Shown: positions 32,485 to 44,168, counted from the stretch's first letter. The stretch is 64,000 nt of DNA from Xanthostigma xanthostigma (GCA_963575645.1 OY754473.1:8184001-8248000); one strand, 5' to 3'. The notes: generated from the letters alone by a model not told the origin. Made by a program: numbers and translations.

Positions 32485-35127
32485 TTTTTTTTCATTAATC
32501 TAAGAAGATTAAATCGCAAGCGCTTGATATTATTTTAAACGATTATTATTAATAATGTTGTTAGTCGGCGCGATAGCTTTTGTTCTAGAATTACATAGGT
32601 ACCTACGATAGATAAAGGAAGTTTAATATGGCCTCTTCACTTTAATGAATATTTACTGAAATAAAAGCGAATTGAATAGATCGTGCCTATATTCATGCCA
32701 ATATGGGAAATGTTTGCGGCCTGAAGATAGCGGTAAGCAAAGTACGTTTGTACAGGAAGAGGTTACACACCACTGCGGGAAAATAATAAAAAAAGAAGGA
32801 AACATAACCTATAAATATTTCCCGCCGGTTGTTCGCTCCAAATTCGCCCGAATGACGAACGTCTTCATAATAAATGACTTAAGCCACTCAGGAAGAAGTG
32901 AAAGAATTTTTTGAAATAGGTTTAGCAGTTCTTGTTTAAGCTACAGAGCACTAAATATGGATTAACTTATAGCGCTAGTGAAATTTGCTCAGGGGTTTCC
33001 AAATTAGAATGTTATTTAACATAAATTGAACGTCGACCGATTGCGCATGACTGACTTACCTATTTTGAACATTAATATAGACGCTCAAAAACAATGCTCG
33101 TACGCGTCTCAAATTAAATAGTTTGAGTCAGTCTGCGTTGACCATACATCAGAAAGACAAAAGAATGTCTAAAACAAAATAATCAGTGTATGTGAACAAA
33201 TGACAATAGACTGTGAGCGCTCCCTCCGCTATTAGTGATCGGTCTAAGATTCCAGAATAGGTGCTGAATATATTTGAACAGGAAACAAGAAAGAGGGGAG
33301 ACGAAAGGCGGGGGAGGAGCGACGAGGAGAAAACGCTTTTCAACTGCCTTGCAACAAATCTTTATTGGTTCTACAATAATATTATACGTTTCATATTACA
33401 AGACCTTTTATGGAGAGAATTCGATTTCAGAGCTTACGCCCTTCTCTACACTCCTCGTTGTCCCGACCGTTTCCAGAAGTGGGATTGCGCTCCCAAGAAG
33501 ACAAAGCTTTTATAACCTCGCTTTGCTGTGCTTGCGTTTAAAGCTTTCGAGTGTTTTTATATTGATTTTAATTGTAGTTACATGATACTTGAACTTTTTA
33601 CATTTCAATTAAAGCCCTGTGTTTACTGCGAATAATATTACGCTTTTACAAGTCGTTTTTTAGGCGCGATTTATTACTTTTAGAAGCTCGTAGCAAAATA
33701 TCACATGTTTGTTTTAAGGACGAAGTCTGGTGTTCGGATTTCGGATAATTGAACTTATTTTTTTTACATTTTTAGTATGTATAATATATTGAGAAAATAC
33801 TGTAAAAATTTTAGACCGAAATATTAAATATTTACAAAGCTATAGCATAGAGTCGAGAGCAGCAACGGTCTTACGGTAAAACTCTTACCATGCTCTTACG
33901 TCTCAATTGTTATCACGTTACCCTTATACTCTCACAGAGTAGAGCAAAAAAATTAGCAGAACACGATGCCTTTGAAAAAACGGAAGGTTTACTATACACC
34001 AGGCATAGCTGATTAGTGTAAATATTGATTTTTATTTTTTTGTAAGAAATATGAAATCAAAACTTTAAACGCGTTTTTCTCAAAACTACGTTTTTGTAAA
34101 CGGCGCGGGTGATTGAAACAATTGTATACAACCGCGATTGTTTTCAATTTTGCAAAGGCTTTTCTACACAACAATAGCTCCGTCCGATACTAGAATTACT
34201 TAATTATAAAAATTATTTCTATTTTTTTTAACCGATTTTCAACGACAAAATCACGATTTTCTCGTTGTTTTTTTTTAAAGCCGCCATTTTGTTATTTATC
34301 AATAAAAATGTCTATTTCCAGTACGGGATAGAGCCACAAGCCTTCGAAACAATTGTGACATTATCACCCGCGCTACCCACCTACCTCCATTTAAAGTTAA
34401 AAAAAGGTTAAAAAAACTATTATAAAATGGCGTAAAATTAAGTAAAAAAATGTTTTTTCTTAGTTTACGATGTCAGTAAAAACATGTAACAATATTGAAA
34501 TGATGGTACATTATTTTGTTATTAAAAAAAAATTATAAAATAAGGGTCGAAAACGAGCCTGAACATAGGACTACGTCCTTAAGGTATCGAAAAGTTGAAA
34601 AATTCACTTCCACAGACCGCTCCGTCGATCATCCAGATTTCCGAAATTATTATTTAAGTACCATGACTTTTTATACATCAGACACGAGAAATAGAATTCA
34701 CCTGTTGGGTCTTTTCCTCACAAACAAAACCGAAACGTGACGACGACAAAAAAGAAGAAATCGCATCGGCTTTTTGCTTTGTATGAACTGGCTGTACATG
34801 TTGAAATCATATTTCATTCAGTATTTAATACGCTAGTTTTTCCCCATGCAATATTTATAACTGTCGCAAGTGTCCTAGAACAGGCAATCCTAGTCGCTGA
34901 CACACTATTTTTTTGTGAGAACATTTCATACACGTGGAACTTTCATTAAACGCGTCCACGTTGGCTTTGACCGCTGCACGTCGTTAGTTTTTTGTTTCAT
35001 ACTTTCCACTCCGACCGTATATGGAATATTGTCGCTCCGGTAGCGGACTGTGCTGTGTCTTGAATGAAAAATAGCTCATTGCTATTTTTTAGGTCGTTGG
35101 AATATTTTGTTTTAATCGAGAAGTTTT
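32485..35127. other. Unassigned 2.6-kb sequence
   Basis: Frames at 32672-32914, 33149-33343, 33261-33585, 34516-34740 and 34737-34949 are all under 105 codons, several overlap each other, and none shows a known motif. A purine-rich tract (33285-33330) and mirror-like AT runs are the only remarkable points. Confidence 0.4.
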
Positions 35128-35489
35128 AAAGTGAAACTTTTATTCTATCGCCCCGAATTTTTCTGGCCGTCTGTTGCATGTCGCATTACAGGCGGCCGCG
35201 GAGTAGGGGTAAAGTGAAAGGCGCTCGGAGTAGGCGCTCGGTAGAGCAGCCAAGGCCAATATGGCGGCGCCCATGGTTAGCATCAGCTGACCGTGTAGTA
35301 TGTATAACACATAGTCAGTCTTGTCATGCGGGCAAGTGCTGTAGGTACAGTGTTTACATGTTTTTATTCGTGTATTCATGTGAATATTGTTGTTTATAAT
35401 TAATCGTGATGGATAACTGTCTACAATCCAACGCCTACAATCCAATAAAAGTTTCACTTGCGTCGTGGTTTCTTAAAACCACACAACTG
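35128..35489. repeat. Family D repeat, copy 3 (362 bp, complete)
   Basis: The best copy: AAGTGAAACTTTTATT (35129-35144) pairs perfectly with AATAAAAGTTTCACTT (35444-35459), and a GTGGTTTCTTAAAACCAC hairpin follows. The core holds CCAATATGGCGGCGCCCATG. The minus strand is open for 105 codons (35140-35457) with a hydrophobic MGAAILALAALPSAYS stretch like a signal peptide, but the frame is not kept in copy 2. Class unknown. Confidence 0.78.
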
Positions 35490-35592
35490 TTTTTTTATTA
35501 TTATGAAATTTGAACTAATTTCAATTTTCGAATGTCTCGAAAAACTTGAATAACGACACTAGAGATGTTTACACATAGATAATTATTTAATA

Positions 35593-35935
35593 CTAGCAGT
35601 TCGTCCTGGATTCGCCCGGGTGCGATAGATATAATTCAGCAAAATGTATTTTGTTTGCGGCCCAGCCTCTTAACCAATAGCTTTGAGCGAATTCTATCAG
35701 ATGTTGGTACTTGGTACTTGCATCTGAACTAATAGCTTTGAGTAAATTCTGTCAGATGTCGTTGCATGTTACTAAAACACCATAATTTTACACATAATAT
35801 TTAATAAAAACTGTCTTATAGCGTAAGTTGCACCAAGCAAGACACATTTACAACATTTCATTAAAATTGGTTTAGTGGTTTCAGAGATTAGCGCGTTCAA
35901 AACTGTGAAACGAGAATTTTATATAAATATTCTAG
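35593..35935 (-). mobile_element. Hel-D Helitron-like element (about 343 bp)
   Basis: In plus-strand view it opens A|CTAGCAGTTCG...CGCCCGGGTGC and closes ATTAGCGCGTTCAAAACTG...CACGAGAATTTTATATAAATA-type sequence. It follows the layout of the element at 41.3-42.0 kb, but the 5' TC end is decayed, so its limits are approximate. Confidence 0.5.
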
Positions 35936-36047
35936 TTTTTTAAAGTTTTACAAAAACTGGTTTCATTATGATATTCATATATGGTGGGAGTACGGGTACA
36001 TATGGTGGAAGGAACAGGTCTATATTTCGCAAAGCACAAACTTGTAG

Positions 36048-37269
36048 TTAAGGCAATGGTGCGTATTTCAATCGGTGGAAAGCAACCGGATGACTCTTGG
36101 TATTTGAGTTCCTGAAGCAATTTGGAAACTTTTTTGTTCAGTACCTCATAACCCCAAAATGGAAGGAATCGGAGAAAAGGGGGGGGGGGGGTCAAAACGT
36201 AAAAAAAAATTGTTTAGAAACCAAATGGAAAGACGGTAGCATTAAAGTACATGTACTCACTATTGTTTAAAAAAATTGTCATCCGAAACGTGCGGACGGT
36301 TTGCGCGAACCGATTTTTTGAAAATCGGAAAAAAAAAATTGTGTCGCAACCGGTTGCGATTTTGAGGAAAATTCTTGTTTTTGTTCAGAGATGCTGTAAA
36401 AAAATTGTCATCCGTTTCTGCTGGACGGATTTTGAGGAATTAAAGGTTTGAGAGGCTAAAATTCTCGATTTTTCACTAGCTTTTTTCAAACATCATAAAA
36501 AAATTGCTAAAATTGTTAAAAACGGATGACGTTTCTTATACATGTTCTCAGAGGGTCCAACTATAATATGTATCAATGTCATCCGTTTTTATAACATTTA
36601 ACCCCATTTTTCAACCCCTTACTTTTGTGCGATATTAATCAGAATATTGAGGTTAGACTCGTTTCTGATGGCATACAGATAACGTACACAACCCCTTTAG
36701 GGGTTGAAAAATGAGGTTAAATGTTATAAAAACGGATGACATTGATACATATTATAGTTGGACTCTCTGAGAACATGTATAAGAAACGTCATCCGTTTTT
36801 AACAATTTTAGCAATTTTTTTATGATGTTTGAAAAAAGCTAGTGAAAAATCGAGAATTTTAGCCACTCAAACCTTTAATTCCTTAAAATCCGTCCAGCAG
36901 AAACGGATGACAATTTTTTTACAGCATCTCTGAACAAAAACAAGAATTTTCCTCAAAATCGCAACCGGTTGCGACACAATTTTTTTTTCCGATTTTCAAA
37001 AAATCGGTTCGCGCAAACCGTCCGCACGTTTCGGATGACAATTTTTTTAAACAATAGTGAGTACATGTACTTTAATGCTACCGCCTTTCCATTTGGTTTC
37101 TAAACAATTTTTTTTTACGTTTTGACCCCCCCCCCCCCTTTTCTCCGATTCCTTCCATTTTGGGGTTATGAGGTACTGAACAAAAAAGTTTCCAAATTGC
37201 TTCAGGAACTCAAATACCAAGAGTCATCCGGTTGCTTTCCACCGATTGAAATACGCACCATTGCTTTAA
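36048..37269. mobile_element. Giant hairpin element, TTAA-flanked (1222 bp)
   Basis: Left arm 36048-36621 and right arm 36698-37269 are inverted copies with only scattered mismatches, around a 76-bp loop. TTAA stands at both outer edges, followed by GGCAATGG and AGCAATGG. Both arms contain several GTCATCCG/CGGATGAC motifs, the palindrome GCAACCGGTTGC and a G/C homopolymer. Frames at 35932-36195 and 37122-37316 share their first 50 residues simply because the arms are identical. No transposase. RNA from it would fold into a roughly 570-bp duplex. Confidence 0.9.
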
Positions 37270-37588
37270 CTATTGTGACTGAAAACAGTTCAAGCTCGCG
37301 CGCTCAAGCGATATAAAGTATGGGACAGCGTGTAAATGTCACGGAATTCAGTCACTAACATATTACGCTAATTAATTTTTCACTAACGAACTTTTTCTTC
37401 ATAATAAAACATAAGACTGCCTATTATTTATTAGGATTAATGCATTATGGTATACCCACTAGCCTTTTTTTTATTAACATCCTGTTGGAAATTGACGTCG
37501 TTACTTGAAGATTATCTTTACAACACGTCAACAAAAAAATATGTCGCGATGATATATACCTATATATATAAAAAATATAGTCTAGTCA
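37270..37588. other. Unassigned AT-rich sequence
   Basis: Nothing recognised; it ends in an AT microsatellite at about 37561-37578 next to a Hel-A copy. Confidence 0.35.
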
Positions 37589-38167
37589 CTAGAGTGACCT
37601 GTGCGAATTATTCGCACTAAATAAGAAAGTATAATAATTATCACTTTACAAAATTATTTTTTAAATATGATTGCAGGTATTCAATTCGTTTCTAATTTTG
37701 CACACTGCTTATAACGTTCTTCTTTCCGTTGTATTACAATATGAAGCTCAGATGACAGATCGAAGAAATATTTTACTAAAATTGTCATATAGAGGCGCAA
37801 GTAACAAAAGCGTTGAGCTAAGCCGTCAGATGGCATCATGCAGCATTGCTGTGACGTTGTTCAGCGTTGCTCGCTGTTTCAAAATTAAAGCCGTCAGATG
37901 GCAGTATGCAGTAATGTGTCTGTTGTGTTACAATATGAAGGTCAGATGAGAGATCGAAGTGTTGACGTCAGATGGCAGACGTTGTTCAGCGTTGCTGTAT
38001 TTTAATTAATTTACAAAAACAAAAGCAATAATAAGTTTTTTAGTTGTCGATGTCAGTAGAGCAAGCAATTATCTGTAAAATGATATATAATTTATGTGGA
38101 GAAATTGTGAGGTTTTTTCTAAAAAGGGAGGCAAACATCTTAAACCTTAGCGTATTAATATATATGA
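37589..38167 (-). mobile_element. Hel-A Helitron copy 8 (579 bp)
   Basis: Edges A|CTAGAGTG and ATATATGA|T. AAGAAAGTATAATAA carries a small insertion after the hairpin, and the last CAGATGGCA module has lost its TTTCAAAATTAAAGC lead. Confidence 0.93.
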
Positions 38168-38924
38168 TAAAACGTAATGGAAGCAGTCGTTTCTATATAA
38201 GGCTGGATATGCAGAAGTGCAGTAAGTGATCGAGAGTGAGAGAGTTCTTAGCACAGACACTCTCTTTATTGTAGCGTTATGCCAATGACGATATTTATTA
38301 TTTGTAATAATTTATTCTTGCGATATCTCATGTTTTTATTTTAAAATCTTTCGTACAAAAATATGAATAGGTACTAAGCCCAAACAACGCTCGCTGCTGG
38401 TGACCGTAAAGGAAACTTCATTTTTTTTTAACTCACGTTTGTGCCGTAAAACATTTTCATTGTAACCGAAACTTGAAAGGAAAAAATAAGCAGAGCGTAC
38501 CGTTGACAACAATCATATAAATCCGATAAAAGATTACTTGAATGAAAAGAAAAATCACTGGAACAAGGTAAATAAAATTTTATCGTCAACATTACATGGA
38601 ATTGAATGCACTTAACAATAAACAAACAAACTGAAAGTACACGAGTCGCGATCCTAGCGGAGAGAAAATGCACTATAATCGATATATATATATATACGAC
38701 TTTAGACGTCCATAACTTAGTTACAGCGCTTTTCTGCAATTTGCGGGGAAACGTCAAACTGACGAAATAAAAGAAAAGCAACCAGTCAGTCAGCCGTGGC
38801 CTCGGGGGGCATCGCTTGAAAATAACACCCCCGTCGATACATTACAGTGGCGCAACAAGAAAAAAAAGCAGCTTAACGTTATATATTCTGGCATATTATG
38901 TACATAAAATATCGGAGATGTTTG
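38168..38924. other. Unassigned sequence
   Basis: A 117-codon minus frame (38428-38781) is rich in hydrophobic residues and matches nothing known. A TATATA run lies at 38681-38695. Confidence 0.35.
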
Positions 38925-38932
38925 GTTTCCTT

Positions 38933-39464
38933 TAGTGATGTGCCGGATCGTTAAAAATGTATATCCGCGGATACGGATCCATGAATACGAATTTTTGGTT
39001 TCAAGATCCGCGAATACGGATACGGATCTTAACTTTCTTAGAGTACGCGGCGGTAAATATTGAACATCGACCTTTGGAAAGAGACTGTCTGTTATGGGAA
39101 AAAGTTATTGACCTCTTTAAGAGTTAACTCTCATAAGAGATTGTCTCTTTCCAAAGATCGATGTGCAATATCTCATTATAAAGATAGTTGATTTAGTACC
39201 TTTGAGTTATGTACTATTAGTATGGTACTCACTACGATAAATGTTTGCAATATATAGGTGCCAAATACGATTTAAAATAATAAAAAATAATCTGAATTGA
39301 ATTTAACAGGTTTTCATTATTATACCTAATCACCTATATATATAAAATTTCATCTATGAATTGAAAAATAATAAGATAAAAGATCCGTAAAAGATCCGCC
39401 AAAAACTAACGGGTACGGATCTTTCTTCTTCGTCGGATATCCGCGGATATCCGGCACATCACTA
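38933..39464. mobile_element. hAT-type MITE (532 bp) with 8-bp duplication
   Basis: GTTTCCTT flanks both sides (38925-38932 and 39465-39472). The TIR reads TAGTGATGTGCCGGAT at the left and the same inverted at the right, followed by repeated ATCCGCGGATA and ACGGATC words at both ends. A second inverted pair (ATCGACCTTTGGAAAGAGAC near 39065 and GTCTCTTTCCAAAGATCGAT near 39145) lies inside. No transposase. Confidence 0.92.
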
Positions 39465-39472
39465 GTTTCCTT

Positions 39473-40737
39473 TTAGGGTGACCTTGGAAAACAGCTGACT
39501 GTGTAGAATACGACCTTGGATTAAATTATACTGAGGGCTTTGAAAAACAGCTGTTATAAAAACTACGCGTGAAGAAGTTGTAACTATATATTATTTATCC
39601 AAGTGTGTTATAGACAGAACATCGAGTTACTACCCGCGCATATACAGAGAGGCCGTAGAAATACACAAACGCACAAATAATTTCAACCGCAAAGATGAAA
39701 ATTTGACTCTAAGTAAAACCTGCACTGTGCAATACCAACCCACTGAATGGAACGACCAATCACAGAAGAGCATACTACGACCGAGTAGAGAACACGAGCA
39801 CGCTGACTATAAAAAACGGAAGTACCACACTTGTCGAGACACTTACCTGTGAGCAGCCTAGAAGGACACTTCGCCCGCTACCACATCGTCTTTGATAATG
39901 TCTACCGCAGTCAGATAGTAATACTAATGGACCACGGCATACAAGCCCGGAAACCAAGGAGATATATATATTATGTAAAATAATCTTTCTATGAATCCAT
40001 CGAATGGGATGTAGAAACACATATTTCTGAAAATTTCTACACTTCGGGTATCCCAAGTGAGTTGGCTGTGACTCGCGCTTCTTTTGTTTAAGAATTATTT
40101 CACTTGTTTTCGAAAATGTCAATCGCAAAACGCTGTCAATGATTTTGCAGGAAACAACACACATGAGAAACAGAAGGTCGCGCAACGGATAAGTGAACTG
40201 GAGAGTGAGCGAGACGGAACGAGCGGTGTGGGGGCGGCGTTGTATAGTCGAAGAGGGACAGACAGATAGACAGACGGACGGACGGGGCGAACGAACGGAG
40301 GATGTGGATCAATGAAACGAATTCGGTCGACATTAGAGAGAACACATCGTGCGTGGAATTGCTGTGTATGGAGATTTATGGAAAGTCGCTCTGATGAGCT
40401 TCTCTCCAGGAGAAGAGTCCATGCCTTCGAAACTTCTATGCGCAGCTCGTACGAGGGTCGAACCGAGTGCCGATTCTCTCGTTTGCGATCTGAATGATAA
40501 TATTTTTAAATTCTTCGTTTTCGACCTTTTTACTTCGGTGACAATAAAAATGTAAATAGAAAAAACCTTTTAAAAACAAGCTTTTATAAAAATGTATTGA
40601 AATGAAACAAATAACAAATCATTTTGTCATTGCTTATCTGACCTAAAAGCTTTTCGCGAGACGTCTAAATTATGATTCTTTTATGAACATATTTGACGAC
40701 AAGCTGTATGATGATAAAACAATTTTATATTTTAGTA
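39473..40737. other. Unassigned sequence, moderately GC-balanced
   Basis: A 136-codon minus frame (39775-40185) overlaps plus-strand frames at 40084-40555. Part of it is over GACAGACAGATAGACAGACGG (40256-40280). None shows a domain. Possible old exon, but not supportable. Confidence 0.35.
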
Positions 40738-41320
40738 CTAGTGTGACCTGTGCGAATTATTCGCACTAAATAAGTATAATAATTATTACTTTACAAAATT
40801 ATTTTTTAAATATGATTGCAGGTATTCAATTCGTTTCTAATTTTGCACACTGCTTATAACGTTCTTCTTTTTGTTGTATTACAATATGAAGCTCAGATGA
40901 CAGATCGAAGAAATATTTTACTAAAATTGTCATATAGAGGCGCAAGTAGCAAAAGCGTCAGATGGCATCATGCAGCATTGCTGTGAAGTTGTTCATTGTT
41001 GCTCGCTGTTTCAAAATTAAAGCCGTCAGATGGCAGTATGCATTATTGTGTCTGTTGTATTTACAATATGAAGGTCAGATGACAGATCGAAGTGTTGGCG
41101 TTGTTTCAAAATTAAAGCCGTCAGATGCCAGACGTTGTTCAGCGCTGCTGTATTTTAATTAATTTACAAAAACAAAAGCAATAATAAATTTTTTAGTTTT
41201 CGATGTCAGTAGAGCAAGCAATTATCTGTAAAATGGTATATAACTTATGTGGAGAAATTGTGAGGTTTTTTCTAAAAAGGGAGGCAAACATCTTTAACCT
41301 TAGCGTATTAATATATATGA
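40738..41320 (-). mobile_element. Hel-A Helitron copy 9 (583 bp), abutting another Helitron
   Basis: Edges A|CTAGTGTG and ATATATGA|T. The first TGAGCTAAGC block is missing. Only two bases separate its 5' TC end from the 3' CTAG end of the Hel-D element that follows. Confidence 0.93.
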
Positions 41321-41322
41321 TA

Positions 41323-41983
41323 CTAGCGGACCCGGCGAACTTCGTACCGCCTAACAGTATAATATATATATATAGCGGCCCTGTACGTGCTTCGCTACGT
41401 ATAAAGTGAAATAATAAACCAATTTAATTGGAACATCTATCTATCTATTTTATTTATTTTAAAATATACATGGACGTATATGTGTGTATGTCGAGCACTC
41501 CGGCTGCGCCGTCGTGCCCGGTGCAAAAGAACGAATGGGGAAGGAAGAAAAAAAATTTAGGGGTGGACTACCCCTAACATTTAGGGGGATGAAAAATAGA
41601 TGTAGGCGAAGTGACACCTGTAGACATCTGGCGGGGATAACTAATTAAATGACGATTGATCAGTTTTCGACCGGAGAGGAAAAATGATTAAATTACTAAA
41701 ATGGCTATTAAAAAATAAGGGTTGATCGTAGAAGGATGAAAATTGAGGATTGTATGTATTTTTGTATGTTGTATCATAAAAAAATAGAAATTAAAAATTT
41801 TGTCTAAAAAATAAAAAAAAAAATTTAGGGGTGGACTACCCCTAACATTTAGGGGGATGAAAAATAGATGTTGGTCGATTCTCATAGATACCGGATAAGC
41901 ACAAAAAATTTCATCAAAATCGGTCAAGCCGTTTCGGAGGAGTATGGCAACGAAAACTGTGACACGAGAATTTTATTATTAGA
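41323..41983 (-). mobile_element. Hel-D Helitron mosaic (661 bp)
   Basis: In minus sense it starts TCTAATAATAAAATTCTCG after A, runs through AAACGGCTTGACCGATTTTG, and ends CGCCGGGTCCGCTAG|T. A GGCG/CGCC hairpin sits before the end. Inside it contains a piece of Hel-B (TACGTGCTTCGCTACGTA, 41386-41403, to about 41510) and a piece of Hel-C (GCAAAAGAACGAATGGGGAA). A 58-bp block with GGGGTGGACTACCCC is duplicated directly at 41546-41603 and 41815-41872. Confidence 0.7.
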
Positions 41984-42847
41984 TTTTAATAAAAGCTAGT
42001 TTGTTTTAAAGGTTTTTTGTATTTTGTCATTTCCATCTACTCTATAAGCGCACAGAACGGATGTATTATCATCCAAAAAAATCGTCCGCCTAAACCCGGT
42101 ACGCCTCATAGGCTATTAAAAAGTTCCACATCCTGACTGCAGCAACGGAAACCATGTTTATTCGATTTTCGTATTGTCAGCGATACTACTTGAGCGTGCA
42201 AAAATTCAAAGGAATCGATCAAGTGGAAGTCTTAAATTTCCTAGTGCCTTGCCAGTCACGGATACGCGTATTATAATGTTTTTCTTTGAATTTTCCGAAA
42301 CAGTAGACGCAAAATGTTTGCTCGGCCCTCGTACAAACACACACTTTATACAAATTACACTGTTACGTTCTATATAGACTCTTTACGCATAAATATGTTA
42401 GGTTTCACATTGAATTTTATTTACCGCGTTCCGAGACGTGCAACGCCTTTGCTGCTCGGTAATTCCTTTCGCTCTCTCTCTCTCTCTCGGTCTGGTTATA
42501 GCCGGGCTGCTGTGGAAACGCAATTTGTAAAGACGTATTACGAATGACACAAATGTGTCGCCGGCATTAAATTTAGAGCCGTAGAGGTATTCAAGACGGA
42601 AGAGGCCGGAGAGATGTCGGTACATTATTCAAAGAAAAGACATTTTCCACATTTTCTCTGGGTGCCGAATTGTGACACGATTTTAAATTTTTAGAAATAA
42701 TTTTTTTTGGTCGAACGTGTTTATATCCGGGTGAAAATAAAAATATTGTATTTCGCGTGGCGTGAGAAACGGTACGTTTATAAAAAATTCCAGCCAATTG
42801 GGCGACGGGACCATTCCAACTTCAAAAATGTTGACATTTGATTATAA
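41984..42847. other. Unassigned sequence
   Basis: Frames of 67-77 codons overlap on both strands around a (CT)n run at 42470-42488. Nothing recognisable. Confidence 0.35.
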
Positions 42848-43412
42848 TCTTTATATATAAAAATTACGTGTCACATGTTTGTCCGCGATGAACTCCTAAA
42901 CTACTGAACCGATTTTAAATTTGATTTGCACACCGTGTGCAATTCGACCCAACTTGAAAGATAGGATAGCTTACATTTCAATTTATAGTCGCAATATTAT
43001 TTTATTGCAAATTATTTGTCTATTCCTTGACAGTCATAATTATCTGTTGACTGGATTGAGTGAATATTCAATAGATGGCGCAACGTTTCGTATAAGCTAG
43101 CACGACGGCGCAGCCGGAGTGCTCAGCTCCAAATGATTCTAACAGATGGCGATACCTGTTGACTGGATTGAGTGAATATTCAATAGATGGCGCAACGTTT
43201 CATATAAGCTACAATTCAATAGCATAACCACCACGTGTTGCTGAGGTTAAGGTATCGAGCACGACGGCGCAGCCAGAGTGCTCGACATACACACATATAC
43301 GCCCATGTATATTTTAAAATAAATAAAATAGATAGATAGATAGATAGATGTTCCAATTAAATTGTTTTATTATTTCACTTTATACGTAGCGAAGCACGTA
43401 CAGGGCCGCTAG
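42848..43412 (+). mobile_element. Hel-B Helitron (565 bp)
   Basis: It starts TCTTTATATATAAAAATTAC after A, continues with ACATGTTTGTCCGCGATGAA, and ends with a hairpin (TACGT/ACGTA around GCGAAGC), CAGGGCCG and CTAG before T. Inside, TGTTGACTGGATTGAGTG...CAATAGATGGCGCAACG is duplicated (43042 and 43156), as is GCACGACGGCGCAGCC (43100 and 43259). A GATA microsatellite lies at 43330-43349. No coding capacity. Confidence 0.8.
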
Positions 43413-43990
43413 TAAAGAAAATAAAATTTTTGATATCGTGTAAGGTGACGCGGGTAATCGCTAGTATTCAATATATTTGCTATTCGTTGCCATAGTTACC
43501 TACATAATATGTTCCACGTCATGTAAACATTAATCAAAGCATGCCGAACTGTTTATTTCTGACAGATCCATAAAACAAAAGAGCGATTGATTTTTTTTTA
43601 TTTTCAAAATATTTCTGAAACTATAAAGTTTAGGAAAAAAAAATTTTAACAAAACTTTCTTGAAAAAATAAATAGAATAATAATCCGTTATGAAAAGTAT
43701 ACCATTATTATATAAAAAAACACCGTTTTAGCATATATCTCTTCTGCGCATGCGCCGATTTTCCCCAAAAACAATAGGGCTCTTCATATTTGCATACCAA
43801 ACATCCATCCAAAATTTGGTTTCAATCCGTTCATCCGTTTGACCTGTATCGTGTTCACAGACAAACAGACTAACAGATGCACAGAGATTTTTCAAAAATA
43901 TGTTTTTTGGATTCGGGGGACCTCAAAACAGAAAGATAGTTGGCAAAACCAAAAGTGCACATCCCGCAAGTTTTCCACTGTACATATTAT
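43413..43990. other. Decayed repeat
   Basis: 43790-43960 has CATCCATCCAAAATTTGG, TTCATCCGTTTGACC and ACAGACAAACAGACTAACAG, a layout common to non-LTR or Helitron internal sequence. No ORF. Confidence 0.4.
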
Positions 43991-44168
43991 AATGAAAAAA
44001 AATTGAGAAAATAGATTTAAAAAAAAAACAATTAAAAAAATAGAAAAAAAAATAAAAATAAAATGGAATAGAAAAAAAAATATTACTTGGTGTCAGCGGG
44101 AATCGAACTCGGCACCTTGCTATTACTGGACTACGCGTTTAACCACTCGGCCATTCTGATATCCCAGC
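43991..44168 (-). repeat. tRNA-derived SINE with long A/T tail
   Basis: On the minus strand TGGCCGAGTGG (44143-44153) is a perfect A box and AGTTCGATTCC (44099-44109) a near-perfect B box, ending CGCTGACACCA. The head resembles a serine/leucine-type tRNA but the anticodon arm does not fold properly. A tail of alternating T runs follows (43991-44085). A different head from the SINEs at 12.8 and 31.4 kb. Confidence 0.7.

Noticed and set aside
35140..35457. 105-codon minus-strand protein with a signal-peptide-like stretch
   Set aside because: The frame is not preserved in the copy at 21.6 kb and the region is a repeat.
35932..37316. Two ORFs sharing 50 N-terminal residues (MTPPPPFLRF...) as a gene pair
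   Set aside because: The identity is a consequence of the palindrome arms; the C-run and flanks define the frames and there is no domain.
39775..40185. 136-codon minus frame as an exon
   Set aside because: Overlaps plus-strand frames and low-complexity tracts; no similarity recognised.
43042..43285. Satellite DNA array
   Set aside because: Only two copies of each word, both inside one Helitron, so it is an internal duplication.
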